A stretch of 64,000 bases of DNA from positions 46,001 to 110,000 of the forward strand of contig JABMCL010001430.1 in the NCBI GenBank assembly GCA_018857735.1. The letters are read 5' to 3'. The translations under genes and the position numbers were made by a program. This DNA comes from Alviniconcha marisindica. Its lineage: Eukaryota > Mollusca > Gastropoda > Provannidae. Positions 26,201 to 32,639 of this stretch are shown here, in pieces. The notes beneath the pieces were generated by a model, which saw nothing but the letters and a program-made list of their open reading frames with translations, was not told the origin of the DNA and did not search any database. Position 1 is the first letter of the stretch. Each line of letters opens with the position of its first letter.

Positions 26201-27431
26201 TGCCAACAGTCTGCCTAAGTTTACTGGAGAATCAGTTCACAAAAATCCTAGTGCAATACTTGGATATAAAGAATGTGTAGAGTATTTTGACAAAAGCAAG
26301 CTCATTCATTTTTAAATGTGCAGTGTACGTTAACAAAAGCAAGATCAGCCGTCTCTAATTTCTAAACATGCAGTGCAACTTGACAAATGCAAGATCAGCC
26401 AGCAGTGTACTCAGACAAAAGCAAATGTCAGTCATGTTGACAAAAGCCAATAAATTCATGTTTCCCACAATCCCAGTCTCCAACCAGTAGCTAGAAGAAA
26501 AATCCCAAAAGGCACTCTTTTTTGCACAACAATGATTTCACACACATTCTATGGCCTTCAGGATGCCCACCCTAAGAAATGATTGTTATGGTTGCTGTTC
26601 AAGAAGGTGAGGGAATGCATTAATTAATTAACTGATTGGTGGATTTTATTTTGAGTCATACTCAATTACAATACATGGCTGTCTACTTCAAGTTTCAAAA
26701 ACTGTATCCAACTTATGTGCATCTGTGTGTCTCAAACTCCAAGGTTGTGTTCTGATTTTAGCGCATACAGTGCACTAGTGAATAACATTTTACTGTTAAT
26801 ATTTGCACTCCCCCCCCCCCTCCCCCCAAAAAAGAGGAAAAAAAAGTATCGCGTCCCGCATAGAAAACAAGATATTGGTAATGGTAGTCTCAGTCACCTA
26901 GCCATTCAGAGCTTGTTTGTTATTAAAGCTGGCATCTCGTTGGCATACTCAACAGGAGACGGATGCCAGATTCCTGGACGTCAAACAACGCATACTGGAA
27001 TACTGCTAGATATGTGATGCTGCGGCGAGGATGGGGGCAGTGTGTCTGAAATATAATGGGCGTGTCAATCACAATGCGGCCTGCTCTTTCCTCAGGTGTC
27101 AACATCCGGCAAGACGAACTGGCAAGATGTTAGAGAACCTGTTTTAGAGTGCGTTTAGCTCTGCAGAAAGCTACACGGATGATATGTATTCGCCGCTGAC
27201 ACTGTAACCCACATTCCGTAGGTAGAATACCAGCTGGGACACAACATCATGACGTATGATTAGATCTATATGGTGAGTCCTGTGGGTGATCAGCCATGGG
27301 TGCCTGTAGCAAAAAAACAGAAGAAAAAAACAGAAAAAAAACTTACCCTTCAAATCACTAAATTCATCAGAAAGTGGGTTACTGGTCCCAAAGAATTTTC
27401 GATCGACTTCGGATACAAACTCTGATGACAT
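1495..27431 (-). CDS. ATF6: ATF6-type ER-stress transcription factor (3'-partial)
   Basis: Eleven coding exons, in transcript order: 27431-27347, 15386-15304, 13878-13770, 11953-11865, 10756-10144, 9641-9484, 8239-8165, 7534-7427, 4093-3996, 3410-3108, 1665-1495. All have GT donors and AG acceptors, and phases agree at every join, giving about 630 residues. Domains: acidic N-terminus (1-60), Ser/Pro-rich activation region (about 90-330), basic region with [15 protein letters not shown] (about 390-404), leucine zipper (405-440), transmembrane helix (about 456-472), lumenal S1P-type site RGRHLL (497-502), and a lumenal stretch with FNSTESS and LAEQLRGW that resembles the same region of vertebrate ATF6. 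In this family, ER stress sends the protein to the Golgi, where S1P and S2P release the bZIP fragment to activate chaperone genes. Human ATF6 has 670 residues, so roughly the last 100-170 lumenal residues are missing past the left edge. The exon 4 acceptor is the least certain; an in-phase alternative lies about 20 nt downstream. Confidence 0.93.
1699..2121. mobile_element. MITE-like TIR element with palindrome-packed interior, copy 1
   Basis: The ends are about 40-bp inverted repeats (core GGAGCTGCCACAAGTAT; left TATCATTGGC, right mirrored to GCCAATGATA). The interior is almost entirely roughly twenty degenerate dyads of the form TTTGT(C/T)nnnACAAA, such as TTTGTCACGACAAA. No coding capacity. 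It lies in ATF6 intron 10. A second copy begins at 63858. Confidence 0.75.
2342..2413. repeat. Perfect 21-bp inverted repeat (hairpin)
   Basis: GTCAGAAGCATGATGAGTTA(A) at 2342-2362 is exactly mirrored at 2393-2413, with a 30-nt loop that itself holds GCATGC palindromes. A third partial copy of the arm is at 2507-2523. Around it, a segment of about 75 bp (2236-2310) is duplicated at 2430-2500. Confidence 0.8.
2855..2882. repeat. Poly(C) tract
   Basis: A run of more than 20 C bases in ATF6 intron 10. The six apparent ORFs across it are composition artefacts. Confidence 0.9.
3108..3410 (-). CDS. ATF6: ATF6 exon 10, lumenal juxtamembrane region with S1P site
   Basis: Acceptor CCCCAG after a pyrimidine tract; donor CAG|GTGAGC. 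The exon carries [10 protein letters not shown], matching the S1P consensus RxxL and placed about 27 residues after the membrane helix. It also has a Gly run and two N-glycosylation sequons (NES and NST). The last codon is split and completes in exon 11 to give [13 protein letters not shown]. Confidence 0.88.
3515..3580 (-). mobile_element. Gastropod-type SINE tail
   Basis: On the minus strand: GTAAGTAAATTGGTGTTTTA, then CGCCCAGTCAACCAGTACGG and TTATATCAGGGCA. Related copies are at 14165-14222 and 41203-41252, with a diverged one at 11705-11760. The tail is one I associate with gastropod genomes. Confidence 0.6.
3827..4023 (-). repeat. ATF6: About 100-bp tandem duplication including the 3' end of ATF6 exon 9 and its donor
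   Basis: Two adjacent copies share CACAGCCAACAATTCAATCA, GGTCATTACATGA-AGACTCA, and TACCTGAATGAACCAAGATT followed by TAAAGTGATGCA. The distal copy (3878-3924) therefore carries a second copy of the last about 30 exon bases and the donor, with one extra A that would shift the frame. Confidence 0.85.
3996..4093 (-). CDS. ATF6: ATF6 exon 9, transmembrane anchor
   Basis: Too short and too split to appear as a long ORF. It encodes [15 protein letters not shown] followed by a hydrophobic helix, [17 protein letters not shown]. The basic PRKK on the cytosolic side matches the family's type II topology. The acceptor is TTTCAG and the donor is CAG|GTATGAG. A helix-breaking Asn (LNLG) sits near the lumenal end, where S2P substrates usually have one, but the following Pro of human ATF6 is absent. 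Confidence 0.88.
4250..4627. repeat. 37-bp minisatellite, about 10 copies
   Basis: Unit TACTTCTGAGGTGTACCCAG then CCATGTTTACACTCAAA, nearly identical across copies. It lies in ATF6 intron 8, just upstream of the exon 9 acceptor in transcript terms. Confidence 0.95.
5400..6115 (+). repeat. G-rich tandem repeat, strong G-quadruplex potential
   Basis: About 700 bp built from a degenerate module GGTATGAGGGCTGGTAGTGG plus TACGGCAGGGGGG, with many runs of five or more G. It is the template strand for ATF6, so the pre-mRNA here is C-rich. It produces long proline- or glycine-rich ORFs that are not genes. Confidence 0.9.
6636..7110. repeat. Dispersed/tandem repeat block, left copy (ATF6 intron 8)
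   Basis: Contains AAATCAGGAGACAGAGACCA, GACAAAGAGACAAAGGCCCA, CTTCCGCTGTGTGAAGCGCA, TCTGGCAGACTGTTCCAGAG and TGAGTGTGCATGCACATTAC. The same segments recur at 8430-8905 at high identity. About 40-bp units (GCATGGTGAAAACTGGAACT) are tandem at 6720-6840. Confidence 0.8.
7427..7534 (-). CDS. ATF6: ATF6 exon 8, leucine zipper
   Basis: 108 bases encoding exactly 36 residues. It starts [12 protein letters not shown] directly after KKE of exon 7 and ends KVKELQDE. Leucines or hydrophobic residues recur every seven positions, forming the dimerisation coiled coil. Both ends are phase 0, so exons 7 and 8 together (183 nt) form an in-frame cassette. Confidence 0.93.
7560..7742. repeat. (CA)n microsatellite cluster
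   Basis: Several interrupted CACACA tracts with ATGTATACAAACAC spacers, directly upstream of the exon 8 acceptor in transcript terms. Confidence 0.9.
8165..8239 (-). CDS. ATF6: ATF6 exon 7, DNA-binding basic region
   Basis: 75 bases encoding 25 residues that contain the bZIP basic signature N-x7-R (NRESASLSR), flanked by QQRMIK and RKRKKE. Both ends are phase 0. It contacts DNA and includes the likely nuclear-localisation basic cluster. Confidence 0.95.
8430..8905. repeat. Dispersed/tandem repeat block, right copy (ATF6 intron 6)
   Basis: A near-identical counterpart of 6866-7110 (8438-8685) and of 6636-6745 (8802-8905), in the same orientation. Together the two blocks bracket the bZIP exons at 7427-7534 and 8165-8239. 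Confidence 0.8.
8880..9475. repeat. 78-bp minisatellite, about 7-8 copies
   Basis: Unit GACAAAGAGACAAAGGCCCA, then ACTGACCGTGTCAGTGAGAG and AACACATTGTGTACATGGTG. It ends against the exon 6 donor (9483). Confidence 0.9.
9805..10130. repeat. About 150-bp direct duplication carrying a palindrome
   Basis: Two copies share AAACACACACAAAAGTTAAC, AAGAACACTTGTTTAAATTA and GACAATACAAAACAAAC. In the first, AATTAGACAATACAAAA is exactly mirrored by TTTTGTATTGTCTAATT, giving a 17-bp-arm hairpin. A third partial copy lies at 8322-8402. The second copy ends next to the exon 5 donor. Confidence 0.8.
10144..10756 (-). CDS. ATF6: ATF6 exon 5, Ser/Pro-rich activation region
   Basis: A 613-base exon, the largest in the window. 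It encodes about 204 residues of low-complexity Ser/Pro-rich sequence, with runs such as [17 protein letters not shown] and [16 protein letters not shown]. It ends near VSVKP before donor GTAATT. It begins in phase 0 after exon 4 (EGYVS), and its last base joins exon 6 to give [13 protein letters not shown]. Low-complexity transactivation sequence at this position fits ATF6. The same exon is open in other frames, which I regard as shadows. Confidence 0.85.
10829..11402. mobile_element. Candidate MITE, 13-bp TIRs, ATF6 intron 4
   Basis: ATGTGACCCATTC at 10829-10841 is perfectly inverted at 11390-11402. TA-rich sequence flanks both ends (ATATAT left, a longer AT run right), suggesting TA-target insertion. 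The interior has no ORF of note. Confidence 0.45.
11705..11760 (-). mobile_element. Diverged SINE tail
   Basis: The plus strand reads CCCCGATATGACCTATGTGG followed by TTAACTGGGAATAAAAT, matching the reverse complement of the same tail with several changes. Confidence 0.35.
11770..11830. repeat. (TG)n microsatellite with alternating purine-pyrimidine GCGC tract
   Basis: TGTGTGTGCGCGTGCGCGCG is a candidate Z-DNA-prone tract near the ATF6 exon 4 donor. Confidence 0.85.
12100..12465 (+). repeat. Dispersed repeat with embedded TG microsatellite (family F2)
   Basis: GGTTGTGATTTTATTTGACC and AGTTCTCAAAA precede a (TG)n tract and a unit with CATGGGCAGCCGTGCATCTG. A related arrangement with (GAGA)n is at 32190-32470, and an inverted one with (CT)n is at 61590-61760. 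The family appears to carry or seed a microsatellite at the same internal position. Confidence 0.45.
12597..12622. repeat. Poly(G) tract
   Basis: A run of about 25 G bases in ATF6 intron 3. Confidence 0.9.
13044..13090. repeat. (CA)n microsatellite
   Basis: About 20 CA units in ATF6 intron 3. The adjacent 13090-13300 holds no recognised feature. Confidence 0.9.
13305..13675. repeat. 62-bp minisatellite, about 6 copies
   Basis: Unit GTTTCAGTACACAAGCAGAA, then AACTAATGAAACAGTTGGAC, ACACTTTTTCTGGATCTAGACA. It is about 90 bp past the exon 3 donor on the transcript strand. Each unit, read on the plus strand, contains TTTCAG. Confidence 0.92.
13770..13878 (-). CDS. ATF6: ATF6 exon 3 with internal 9-residue duplication
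   Basis: The exon opens with two near-identical 27-base units encoding MNQYVLNDQ and MNQYMLNDC, followed by [18 protein letters not shown]. The duplication starts exactly at the acceptor, so exon length stays in frame. It adds nine residues to the N-terminal activation region. Confidence 0.8.
13982..14445. repeat. 53-bp minisatellite, about 8 copies, interrupted by a SINE
   Basis: Unit AAGAACCTCAACCGAAAACT, then GTTGGTACCAAACTGTCTTG, ACTAACAAAGAGT. Confidence 0.92.
14165..14222 (+). mobile_element. Gastropod-type SINE tail inserted in a minisatellite
   Basis: GTAAGTTGGTGTTTTATGCC, then CAGTCAACCAGTACGGTTAT and ATCAGGGCAA. It interrupts the 53-bp array of ATF6 intron 2, so the insertion is younger than at least part of the array. 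Confidence 0.6.
15990..16235. repeat. Dispersed repeat family F1, copy 1
   Basis: Contains GAAATTCCTGGCAGC, GACAGCTCTGGGTTCCCAAC and ATCAATTTCTGTGTCTGCAG. Copies 2 (17880-18190) and 3 (19160-19480) share the same order of motifs. Confidence 0.5.
16875..16965. repeat. (TG)n microsatellite
   Basis: Two TG tracts separated by AATGTGATGGTGCG, then CGTGCGTGCG, in ATF6 intron 1. Confidence 0.9.
17160..17470. repeat. About 100-bp tandem repeat, pyrimidine-rich, about 3 copies
   Basis: ATACTCAAATTACAATCAAT, then TGCCCCTATCTCTCCTCCCC, TTTGCAAG and ATCCATCCAGTTACTTCAAC recur. The apparent 155- and 146-residue ORFs are a by-product. Confidence 0.85.
17880..18190. repeat. Dispersed repeat family F1, copy 2
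   Basis: GAAATTCCTGGCAGTGGGC, GACCTACTCCAGGATTTAAA, GTCAGCTCTGGGTTCTCAAC and CCTTAATTTCTGCA occur in order, as in copy 3. Confidence 0.55.
18893..18945. repeat. Dispersed repeat family F3
   Basis: TTCTTGGATTCTGAAGTCCC then ATTAAATGCACAGGGGCACC, TCAGGACAAA. Related segments are at 17749-17800 and 32745-32805. Confidence 0.45.
19160..19480. repeat. Dispersed repeat family F1, copy 3
   Basis: TAAATTCCTGTCGGTGACT, GACCTACTCCAGGCTTTAAA, GTCAGTTCTGGGTTCTCAGC and CCTTAATTTCTGCA. All three copies lie in ATF6 intron 1 in the same orientation. Confidence 0.55.
19660..20165 (+). mobile_element. tRNA-derived long SINE, copy A (ATF6 intron 1)
   Basis: The head has tRNA-like promoter boxes: A box around GTGGTCAGAGCACTGG and B box GGTTCGATTCCC. 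A body follows with CAGTCATTCTGCCAAAA, GGTGTACACAGAACATG and CATGTAACAACCAAA. The same order recurs at 58945-59400. Confidence 0.65.
20588..20725 (-). CDS. Hypothetical 45-codon acidic ORF in ATF6 intron 1 (possible uORF or alternative first exon)
   Basis: Reads [16 protein letters not shown] onward to [13 protein letters not shown] and TAG. The frame stays open upstream through [11 protein letters not shown] before a TGA. The composition is acidic, unlike the AT-rich intron around it. It lies just downstream, on this strand, of a CpG-richer stretch at 20870-21120 with an E-box. No homology is recognised. It could be the leader ORF of an alternative ATF6 transcript. Confidence 0.25.
   Translation of the reverse strand: MSGEVYLLDVPYAASSRCEESAPGEDAATFTTQEDYDYVMDEITD
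20870..21120 (-). promoter_or_regulatory. CpG-richer candidate internal promoter in ATF6 intron 1
   Basis: Compared with its AT-rich surroundings this stretch is rich in CG dinucleotides (CCGACGAG, CACGGCCCGGGCCC, GACGCACG). It has a CACGTG E-box at 20943-20948 and two ACCACGGG motifs, whose CCACG is half of an ER-stress element. No CCAAT partner at the ERSE spacing was seen. Promoter activity is inferred. Confidence 0.25.
21530..22235. repeat. (CA)n blocks plus about 120-bp tandem repeat, about 4 copies
   Basis: Each copy contains ACACAGTATTCCTC, CTGCATAGTATGCACTCTCT, TCCCCACTCTTCTCCTCTCT and a C-run or CCACCCATCCATCCACA spacer. Copies start near 21732, 21856, 21986 and 22105. The overlapping ORFs of 205-258 residues are artefacts. 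Confidence 0.9.
22260..25240. other. ATF6 intron 1 interior, no recognised feature
   Basis: About 3 kb of AT-rich sequence without long ORFs, arrays or inverted repeats that I could identify. It is the plainest part of the window. Confidence 0.6.
25430..25503 (-). mobile_element. tRNA-like SINE head, minus strand (ATF6 intron 1)
   Basis: On the minus strand, TTTGGCCTAGCGGTAAGGCG (A box) is followed by CTCGGTTCAATACC (B box). The shape is like a degenerate tRNA without intact stems. Confidence 0.5.
26140..26200. repeat. (CT)n microsatellite
   Basis: About 28 CT units in ATF6 intron 1. The surrounding 25900-27340 has no other recognised structure apart from a C-run at 26809-26827. Confidence 0.9.
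27347..27431 (-). CDS. ATF6: ATF6 exon 1 (start codon)
   Basis: It begins [15 protein letters not shown] and ends with one base of a split codon before donor GTAAGT. Joined to exon 2 this reads [16 protein letters not shown], an acidic start typical of ATF6 activation domains. No other in-frame upstream ATG was seen before the promoter-side sequence, so this start was chosen. The following intron is about 12 kb, the longest of the gene. A second methionine in exon 2 (codon 31) could serve transcripts that start inside this intron. Confidence 0.85.
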
Positions 27432-28783
27432 TTTTGTGTGTTTACAATTTGTTTTACATCACGTTAAAACTGAACAAAAACACTGATTGGAGATCTAGAA
27501 GCGTGCGTTGGCAGTAACATTTCCCAGCATTCCCGAGGAACAGGAACTGGCTCAAACCGTAAAGACGACGTGTATTCTGACCCTGCGACCTCTGAACTCT
27601 TTAAGCAGGCCACTCGTTCAGTTTCAGCGTGCAAAAGAGACTGCCAACGTGTCAATCTGGCTTAGTAGTTCCTAATCCTTTTATTCTCGTTCCACCGCCA
27701 CCCCCTCCCCCCAATATTCAAGCATCCAGTTTGTGTTATCCTCATTAATAATGAAATCCACATAAGTGTAAGTGATGTTAATGAGATTTAGACAAAATAA
27801 TGACGCTAATTATCAAATCAAGTCATTTTTGCTTTCCATCATCGCTAAAGGAAGTTCTCTGCAACGGAGAGAGTTCTGTGACAAGCAATTACGCTAAGAA
27901 AATTAAAAAAAAACACCTCTCAGTGACTCGATGATTATCAGTAAAACAGACTGGAGTCTTAAATTTGTCATTGTCCAAAAGATACAACATGGAGGGGAGA
28001 CAATCCAAACTATTGACACATTTCTTCGACAAAACAAGAAACAGCACTGACAAAATCTTGCCTAATTTAATATGTAACCGTACTAACATCAAAATTTAGT
28101 AACCGTTTTGCATCCTCCGGGATAACATTGACAGAATGTGCAGCATGCACAAAATAATTATATTAATACTTTTCTGGAGTCTTTTCTAAGAAAAGAAATG
28201 ATCAGAACAGTTATTTTCAGTGCTTGATGATGCTGACCTATGCCAGACCTTATTACGACATAAAAATGGTGAAGACTTGCTTACAAACGTGCTCCTGTCA
28301 GTGTCAACAGAACTAAAATAAATAAGAAATATTTTTGAAAGACATATTTTCCATGGATATGTTTATTGCACATTTATAATAATCTGTTCAGGTATATCTG
28401 CCCCCCACCCCCCAATCCCCCACCCCCACCCCCACCGACCACCCACACCCCTACCCCCTCAAAAAAAAAAAAAAAAAAATCATGGAAAAAATGTTAAACT
28501 AGGTGGAGGATGCATGATCAGATCAGATTTGTCCCATATATTTGCATTTACAAGCAATATGTAAAAAAGAAAAAGAAAAAAAATGATAAATTATATCTTT
28601 CAGCCTTTTTCTTCCTCTTCTTTTATTATTATTATCATTATTATACATACAAAGTATAAATGTAATTATTATTCTTTTTATTATTATTATTATTATACAA
28701 ACTACATAAATGTCATATAAATGTCAGTGTTCTCTAAAAAATATATAATATATATGCATGTGTGTGCGTGCATGCGTGCATGC

Positions 28784-28819
<36 letters not shown>

Positions 28820-29500
28820 TTGTGTGTGTCTGTGTGTGGGTTAATTGTTGTATTTTTAATCTATGTCTAAACTGACTTGCTCATTTTAGCAGAATGTATG
28901 TGTATCTTTATCTATTTATATATCTGTGTGTGTGTGTGTGTGTGTGCGCGCGTACTACGTGTGTGCATGTGCATGTGCATGCGCATGCGTGCGTGCATGC
29001 GTGTGTGTGTGTGTGTGATTGGCAGTTAATGCACTAGGCCTACTCTGTTTATTATTTATGCTTGTTTATTTTGCTTGTGACTGTAATTCATATTTTCTTT
29101 GTGATTGACAGTTAATGCACTCGGCCTACATTAATCTTTATTTATGTTTGTTTATTTTGCCTATGACTGTAATTTGCATTTGCAGTGTTTCCAGAGGACA
29201 AATAAATAATCTCGATTTTGGATTCTTCATGATGAGTATTACAATAATAAAACCATTCTGAAAACTTGCATCAGGAATACATACAGAATGCCTATTATAT
29301 AAGCACTTTGCAATGATAGGTTCCATCAAAACAACATACACACACCTGCACTAATTAGAACATTGTTGTTGTCTTTTCGGTTATTATTATTTATGTATAT
29401 GTTGTCATACTTTCTGCGTGTGCTGCTTTTAGAATTTCAGTTTTGTCAGTTGTTTCTCTGATATTTTTTTCAATTGATCCAATAGTAATTTAGTGAAGAG
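27432..29500. other. Spacer upstream of ATF6: putative promoter side, then low-complexity DNA
   Basis: 27432-27700 should hold the ATF6 promoter; no TATA box or CCAAT-N9-CCACG element was recognised. 28390-28480 has C- and A-runs. 28750-29020 has two TG microsatellites with GCATGCGTGC tracts. 29017-29090 and 29101-29175 are near-duplicates carrying GCAGTTAATGCACT-GGCCTA. Confidence 0.5.
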
Positions 29501-29521
29501 GTCTTTTGTTTGAGTTCTTAA

Positions 29522-29740
29522 TCATCGTCCCACATAAATACGACATAAAAGTAGCATCACAACAAATGTAATAAAGGTGGCTGTCCCCAAAGGAAGAAAA
29601 AGAAAGTAACTTGGCATTTCACAAAACTGCGTTGAAGAAATCGAAAGTAGCGCGAATCGCCTGAAGGAAATGAGTAACTTCCCTTCTCTTACGCCCCTTG
29701 TGTAGATGGCATTCTTGACAGCAAAAATATCGGCGGCCAT
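29522..29740 (-). CDS. Hypothetical small membrane protein, 72 aa
   Basis: ORF beginning MAADIFAVKNAIYTRG and ending with a hydrophobic segment, YFLFLPLGTATFITFVVML, then LLCRIYVGR and a stop. It reads as a short soluble head plus one C-terminal membrane helix. I do not recognise the family. A good acceptor (TTCTTCAACGCAG) lies inside, so part may be intron. An overlapping 114-residue frame (29963-29619), with DNINWDFIMDRIPLNL, is open through the same bases; which one is real, if either, is unclear. Confidence 0.22.
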   Translation of the reverse strand: MAADIFAVKNAIYTRGVREGKLLISFRRFALLSISSTQFCEMPSYFLFLPLGTATFITFVVMLLLCRIYVGR

Positions 29741-29796
29741 ATTTGCTTACAGACAGAATAAACAGACGTTCGGAAAAGTGTTTTCTTGCTCTTGAG
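29740..29796 (+). promoter_or_regulatory. RAB14: Candidate non-coding first exon and promoter region of RAB14
   Basis: A strong donor, TTGAG|GTGAGTACG, follows position 29796 on the plus strand. It lies opposite the start of a minus-strand ORF (29740), as expected of a divergent promoter. The RAB14 coding exon needs an upstream non-coding exon, and this is the best donor I noticed upstream. No transcript evidence is available. Confidence 0.25.
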
Positions 29797-30559
29797 GTGA
29801 GTACGAGTGGCCGGGAGGGAGATCTAGGACGTGGAGACGGTCTATTTAGCATTAATTTGATGACAGGATCAGTTAAATTGAGTGGGATTCGATCCATGAT
29901 GAAATCCCAATTGATATTGTCTTCCGATATCAGACGATTTTCTTGCTCCATCACACTGTTCACATGACTGAAAGCATGACCACTTCCGTATGAACGTTAA
30001 ATTATGGAACTGCGCTTATCAGTTGGCTTCTTGTACTTAGGTTCTGAGTTTTTCGTTTGTTTCATTAGCAGTGCATTTTAATTTCTTTTTGTGCATTTTT
30101 CAAGCTCTGTCCTTGGATACCAACTCCATACTGGACCAAGAAAGGGGAAAAACCACCAAGCCATATGATGATGTGTTAGAATGTAATACTAGTCTGGTAG
30201 TGGTACAGACACAGTTCATGTGGGCCTTTATATGCATTGCTGTGTTTCGTGTCATTTGTCAAAAGCTGCTGTTAAGCCGAGTTGTCTGCGGAGAGGTACT
30301 GACATGAACTGAGTAAGTTATTTAAAAACAACAACAACTGAATAGTGAATATAGTTTGACCGACATCCCTCTGGGTTGGCCGGGGCGGGGCAGGGGAGGG
30401 GAGGGGGGGCGAACGGGAGGGGAGCTTTTAGTCCTATTGACTTCATTCACCAGAATGGTTGTGCATTAAGACAGACAGATGTGTTGTTCATGTTCATTGG
30501 CCATAAACCATAAAATTTAAAAAGAAAGATTCAAAGTTTTAAAGATTTACCAATTTAAA

Positions 30560-30645
30560 GTTCCAGATCTGAGCCGTTATGCTTATATCTGCTTTACCAG
30601 CTGGATTTTTTACCACTAGGCCAAGCTGGCTAATTTCATTGTGTT
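30560..30645 (-). mobile_element. tRNA-like SINE remnant, minus strand
   Basis: The minus strand reads CTTGGCCTAGTGGTAAAAAA, a close match to the A-box region of the element at 25430-25503. The B box is decayed. Confidence 0.4.
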
Positions 30646-31140
30646 AGTAGTTGTTTGTCACTTGTGAGATTAATTGCTATTACTGGCTTTGGTTCATGAA
30701 TGCAAAGTGGAAATCGCTCAGTGGTGGAAAGGGTCCATCAGATGTCCTTCACTGGCTTTAGTATGAAAACTATGAAACCTGCCTCCCCACAGTCTGAGTC
30801 TCCTGTCAGAATATTTTAGACAAAGGCTTATTGGACAGAATCTCGCCAGACACACACTAAAATAAAAAAGAAAGAAGAAAAGAAAAGAAAAAAAGGCTAC
30901 TGGTGAAAGTATGAGGGTGCCATTATTGATTTTCTTTATTACTCATGAGTCATGCTTATAATTACATAGCATAATTCATTTATTGAGCAAAGTTAGGTAC
31001 TAATGTGATGAGCATCATGCATTTACAACTGAAACTAAGGTAACATTACCACTATAATAACAGTAATACTACTAATAAAGTAATAGTTAAACAGAAAAGT
31101 TAATACATTATAATTTTGACTTGGGTTTGAGTCCCTGGTG

Positions 31141-32010
31141 CAGACCTGTTTACCCCTACGGTTTCGCCATAATTCCCGCAGATTCAGACCTCAGATTCTG
31201 CTGTCCCCTGGTTGGGTCAAAAATTACAGTCACTGTCCGATTTTCCCTTTCCCACATTTTAAGCTCCAGAGTAAAACCACACGATCGAAACTGTCAAAGG
31301 ACAAAAACCAAATCATGACATGAAATTATTTCCCTTGGAATACCGACTGCTCATGCTCATTGTTAAAACTGCTTTTGCCGCCATCTTTGAAGTGTGCTTT
31401 GGGAAGATGTGTTGAAGATTCGGGATTGACTCCCCCCAAGAAAATTAAGGCGATCCAACGTTATCGCCCAGAGTACCATGAGAGGTGGTCATGTTTATTG
31501 CGTTCGCGAAAAGGCGATTCATTCGTTCAGTGCACTGTCTGCAACATCGACTTCACTTGCACACATGGTGGTGGAAATGATTGCAAGAGGCATGTGGAGT
31601 CCATTCGCCACAAAGATTATGAATCTTTGAAGAAATCCCAGCTGTCTTGTTTAAAGTTTCTGGAAGCAAAGCAAGGTGAAGGCCAGCAGGACATCATTAG
31701 AGCTGAAGTCATGAATTGCGACTTGTTAGTCATCCAGACTTGTAATCATCACAATCCATGGATCTATTGGTGTTTCTAATAATAGTTTAAACAAAATGCT
31801 ATTGCACTTGAACTTGAGGCTATTGTGCCTTCATTTGTTACAATTTTGGTTTGAGTAAAAATTAACTGTGAATATAACTGTCTAAAACATTGTGTGATAT
31901 ATGAATATAAGAGTGAAAAATGGAGTGTGTGTATTACTGACAGACACCTTGGATTACTGACAACTTCTGCCCAAAGTACTGACAAGTGAAAAGAGGGGTA
32001 AACAGGTCTG
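31141..32010 (+). mobile_element. hAT-superfamily element remnant with terminal inverted repeats
   Basis: The left end CAGACCTGTTTACCCCT (31141-31157) is perfectly inverted at 31994-32010. The CAG start is typical of hAT termini. Inside is a zinc-finger fragment of a hAT-type protein on the plus strand. The element is 870 bp, far shorter than an autonomous copy, and no catalytic or dimerisation domain is present. Flanking octamers ccctggtg and ctggggtg are similar but not identical, so a target duplication is not proven. Confidence 0.7.
31322..31779 (+). pseudogene. hAT-type BED-like zinc-finger fragment, no ATG
   Basis: Open frame from after a TGA at 31321 to a TAA, with no in-frame ATG before the finger. 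Key region: KIKAIQRYRPEYHERW, then CTVCNIDF and HGGGNDCKRHVES-x-RH, a C2H2-type BED-like finger as found at the N-terminus of hAT transposase-derived proteins. The family pattern continues to IIRAEVMNCDLLV and then breaks off into unrelated residues and a stop. The ATG-less start, abrupt end and short host element suggest a deletion derivative. Use as an internal exon is a less likely alternative. Confidence 0.65.
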
Positions 32011-32189
32011 CTGGGGTGGCAAGAGATTTTTCTTCCGGAGTCCACTTCAGTGCAGACTGTCATACACTGTTGTATAGCCCCCCACCCCCCACCCCACCGC
32101 TGATGTTGTACTGGTAATACAAGGGTTCACATTAAGTGATTGACTAGTATTGTAGCAGTTAGGGTCAGTGTATAACAGGGATGAAATCT

Positions 32190-32470
32190 GTAATTGGTCA
32201 GGGTTGTTATTTTGTTTGATTGGATCTCAAAACAAAATAGCACAGTGAGAGAGAGAGAGAGAGAGTGGCGTGTGTGATACATACATGTGTGTTCTAAATG
32301 GGGTAAGGGAACTGGGTGATTTCTAGCAGACCTCTAGGTCTAGGAGTAGTATAGACGGCCATGCAGACTGGTTACAGTGACTCTTGTCAGTGTTGGACCA
32401 GTTTCTGTGAACCACTTTCTCTACCTTGTCACACCAGTTTGAAAAAATGTCTAGCATGATCACTGAGTAC
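32190..32470 (+). repeat. Dispersed repeat family F2, copy 2
   Basis: GGGTTGTTATTTTGTTTGAT then TGGATCTCAAAA, a short GAGA tract, and GTATAGACGGCCATGCAGAC, with order matching 12100-12465. Confidence 0.4.
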
Positions 32471-32639
32471 ATGACATCTTCAGGCCACTGCCAGTGTGTG
32501 TTTGTCTGCCTTTTTACTTTTCTTGTGAGCTTTTGGCCATTGTGCTTTCAGTGTTTCACTTACCGTATCCAGTAGCTTTTCATTAATTTAATTTTTTATT
32601 GTTAAGCTTTTATTAGTCTATACTTATCTGCCCCCCCCC

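Noticed and set aside
30071..30307. 78-residue plus ORF with a hydrophobic segment
   Set aside because: No family signature, no promoter context and no splice support; likely chance.
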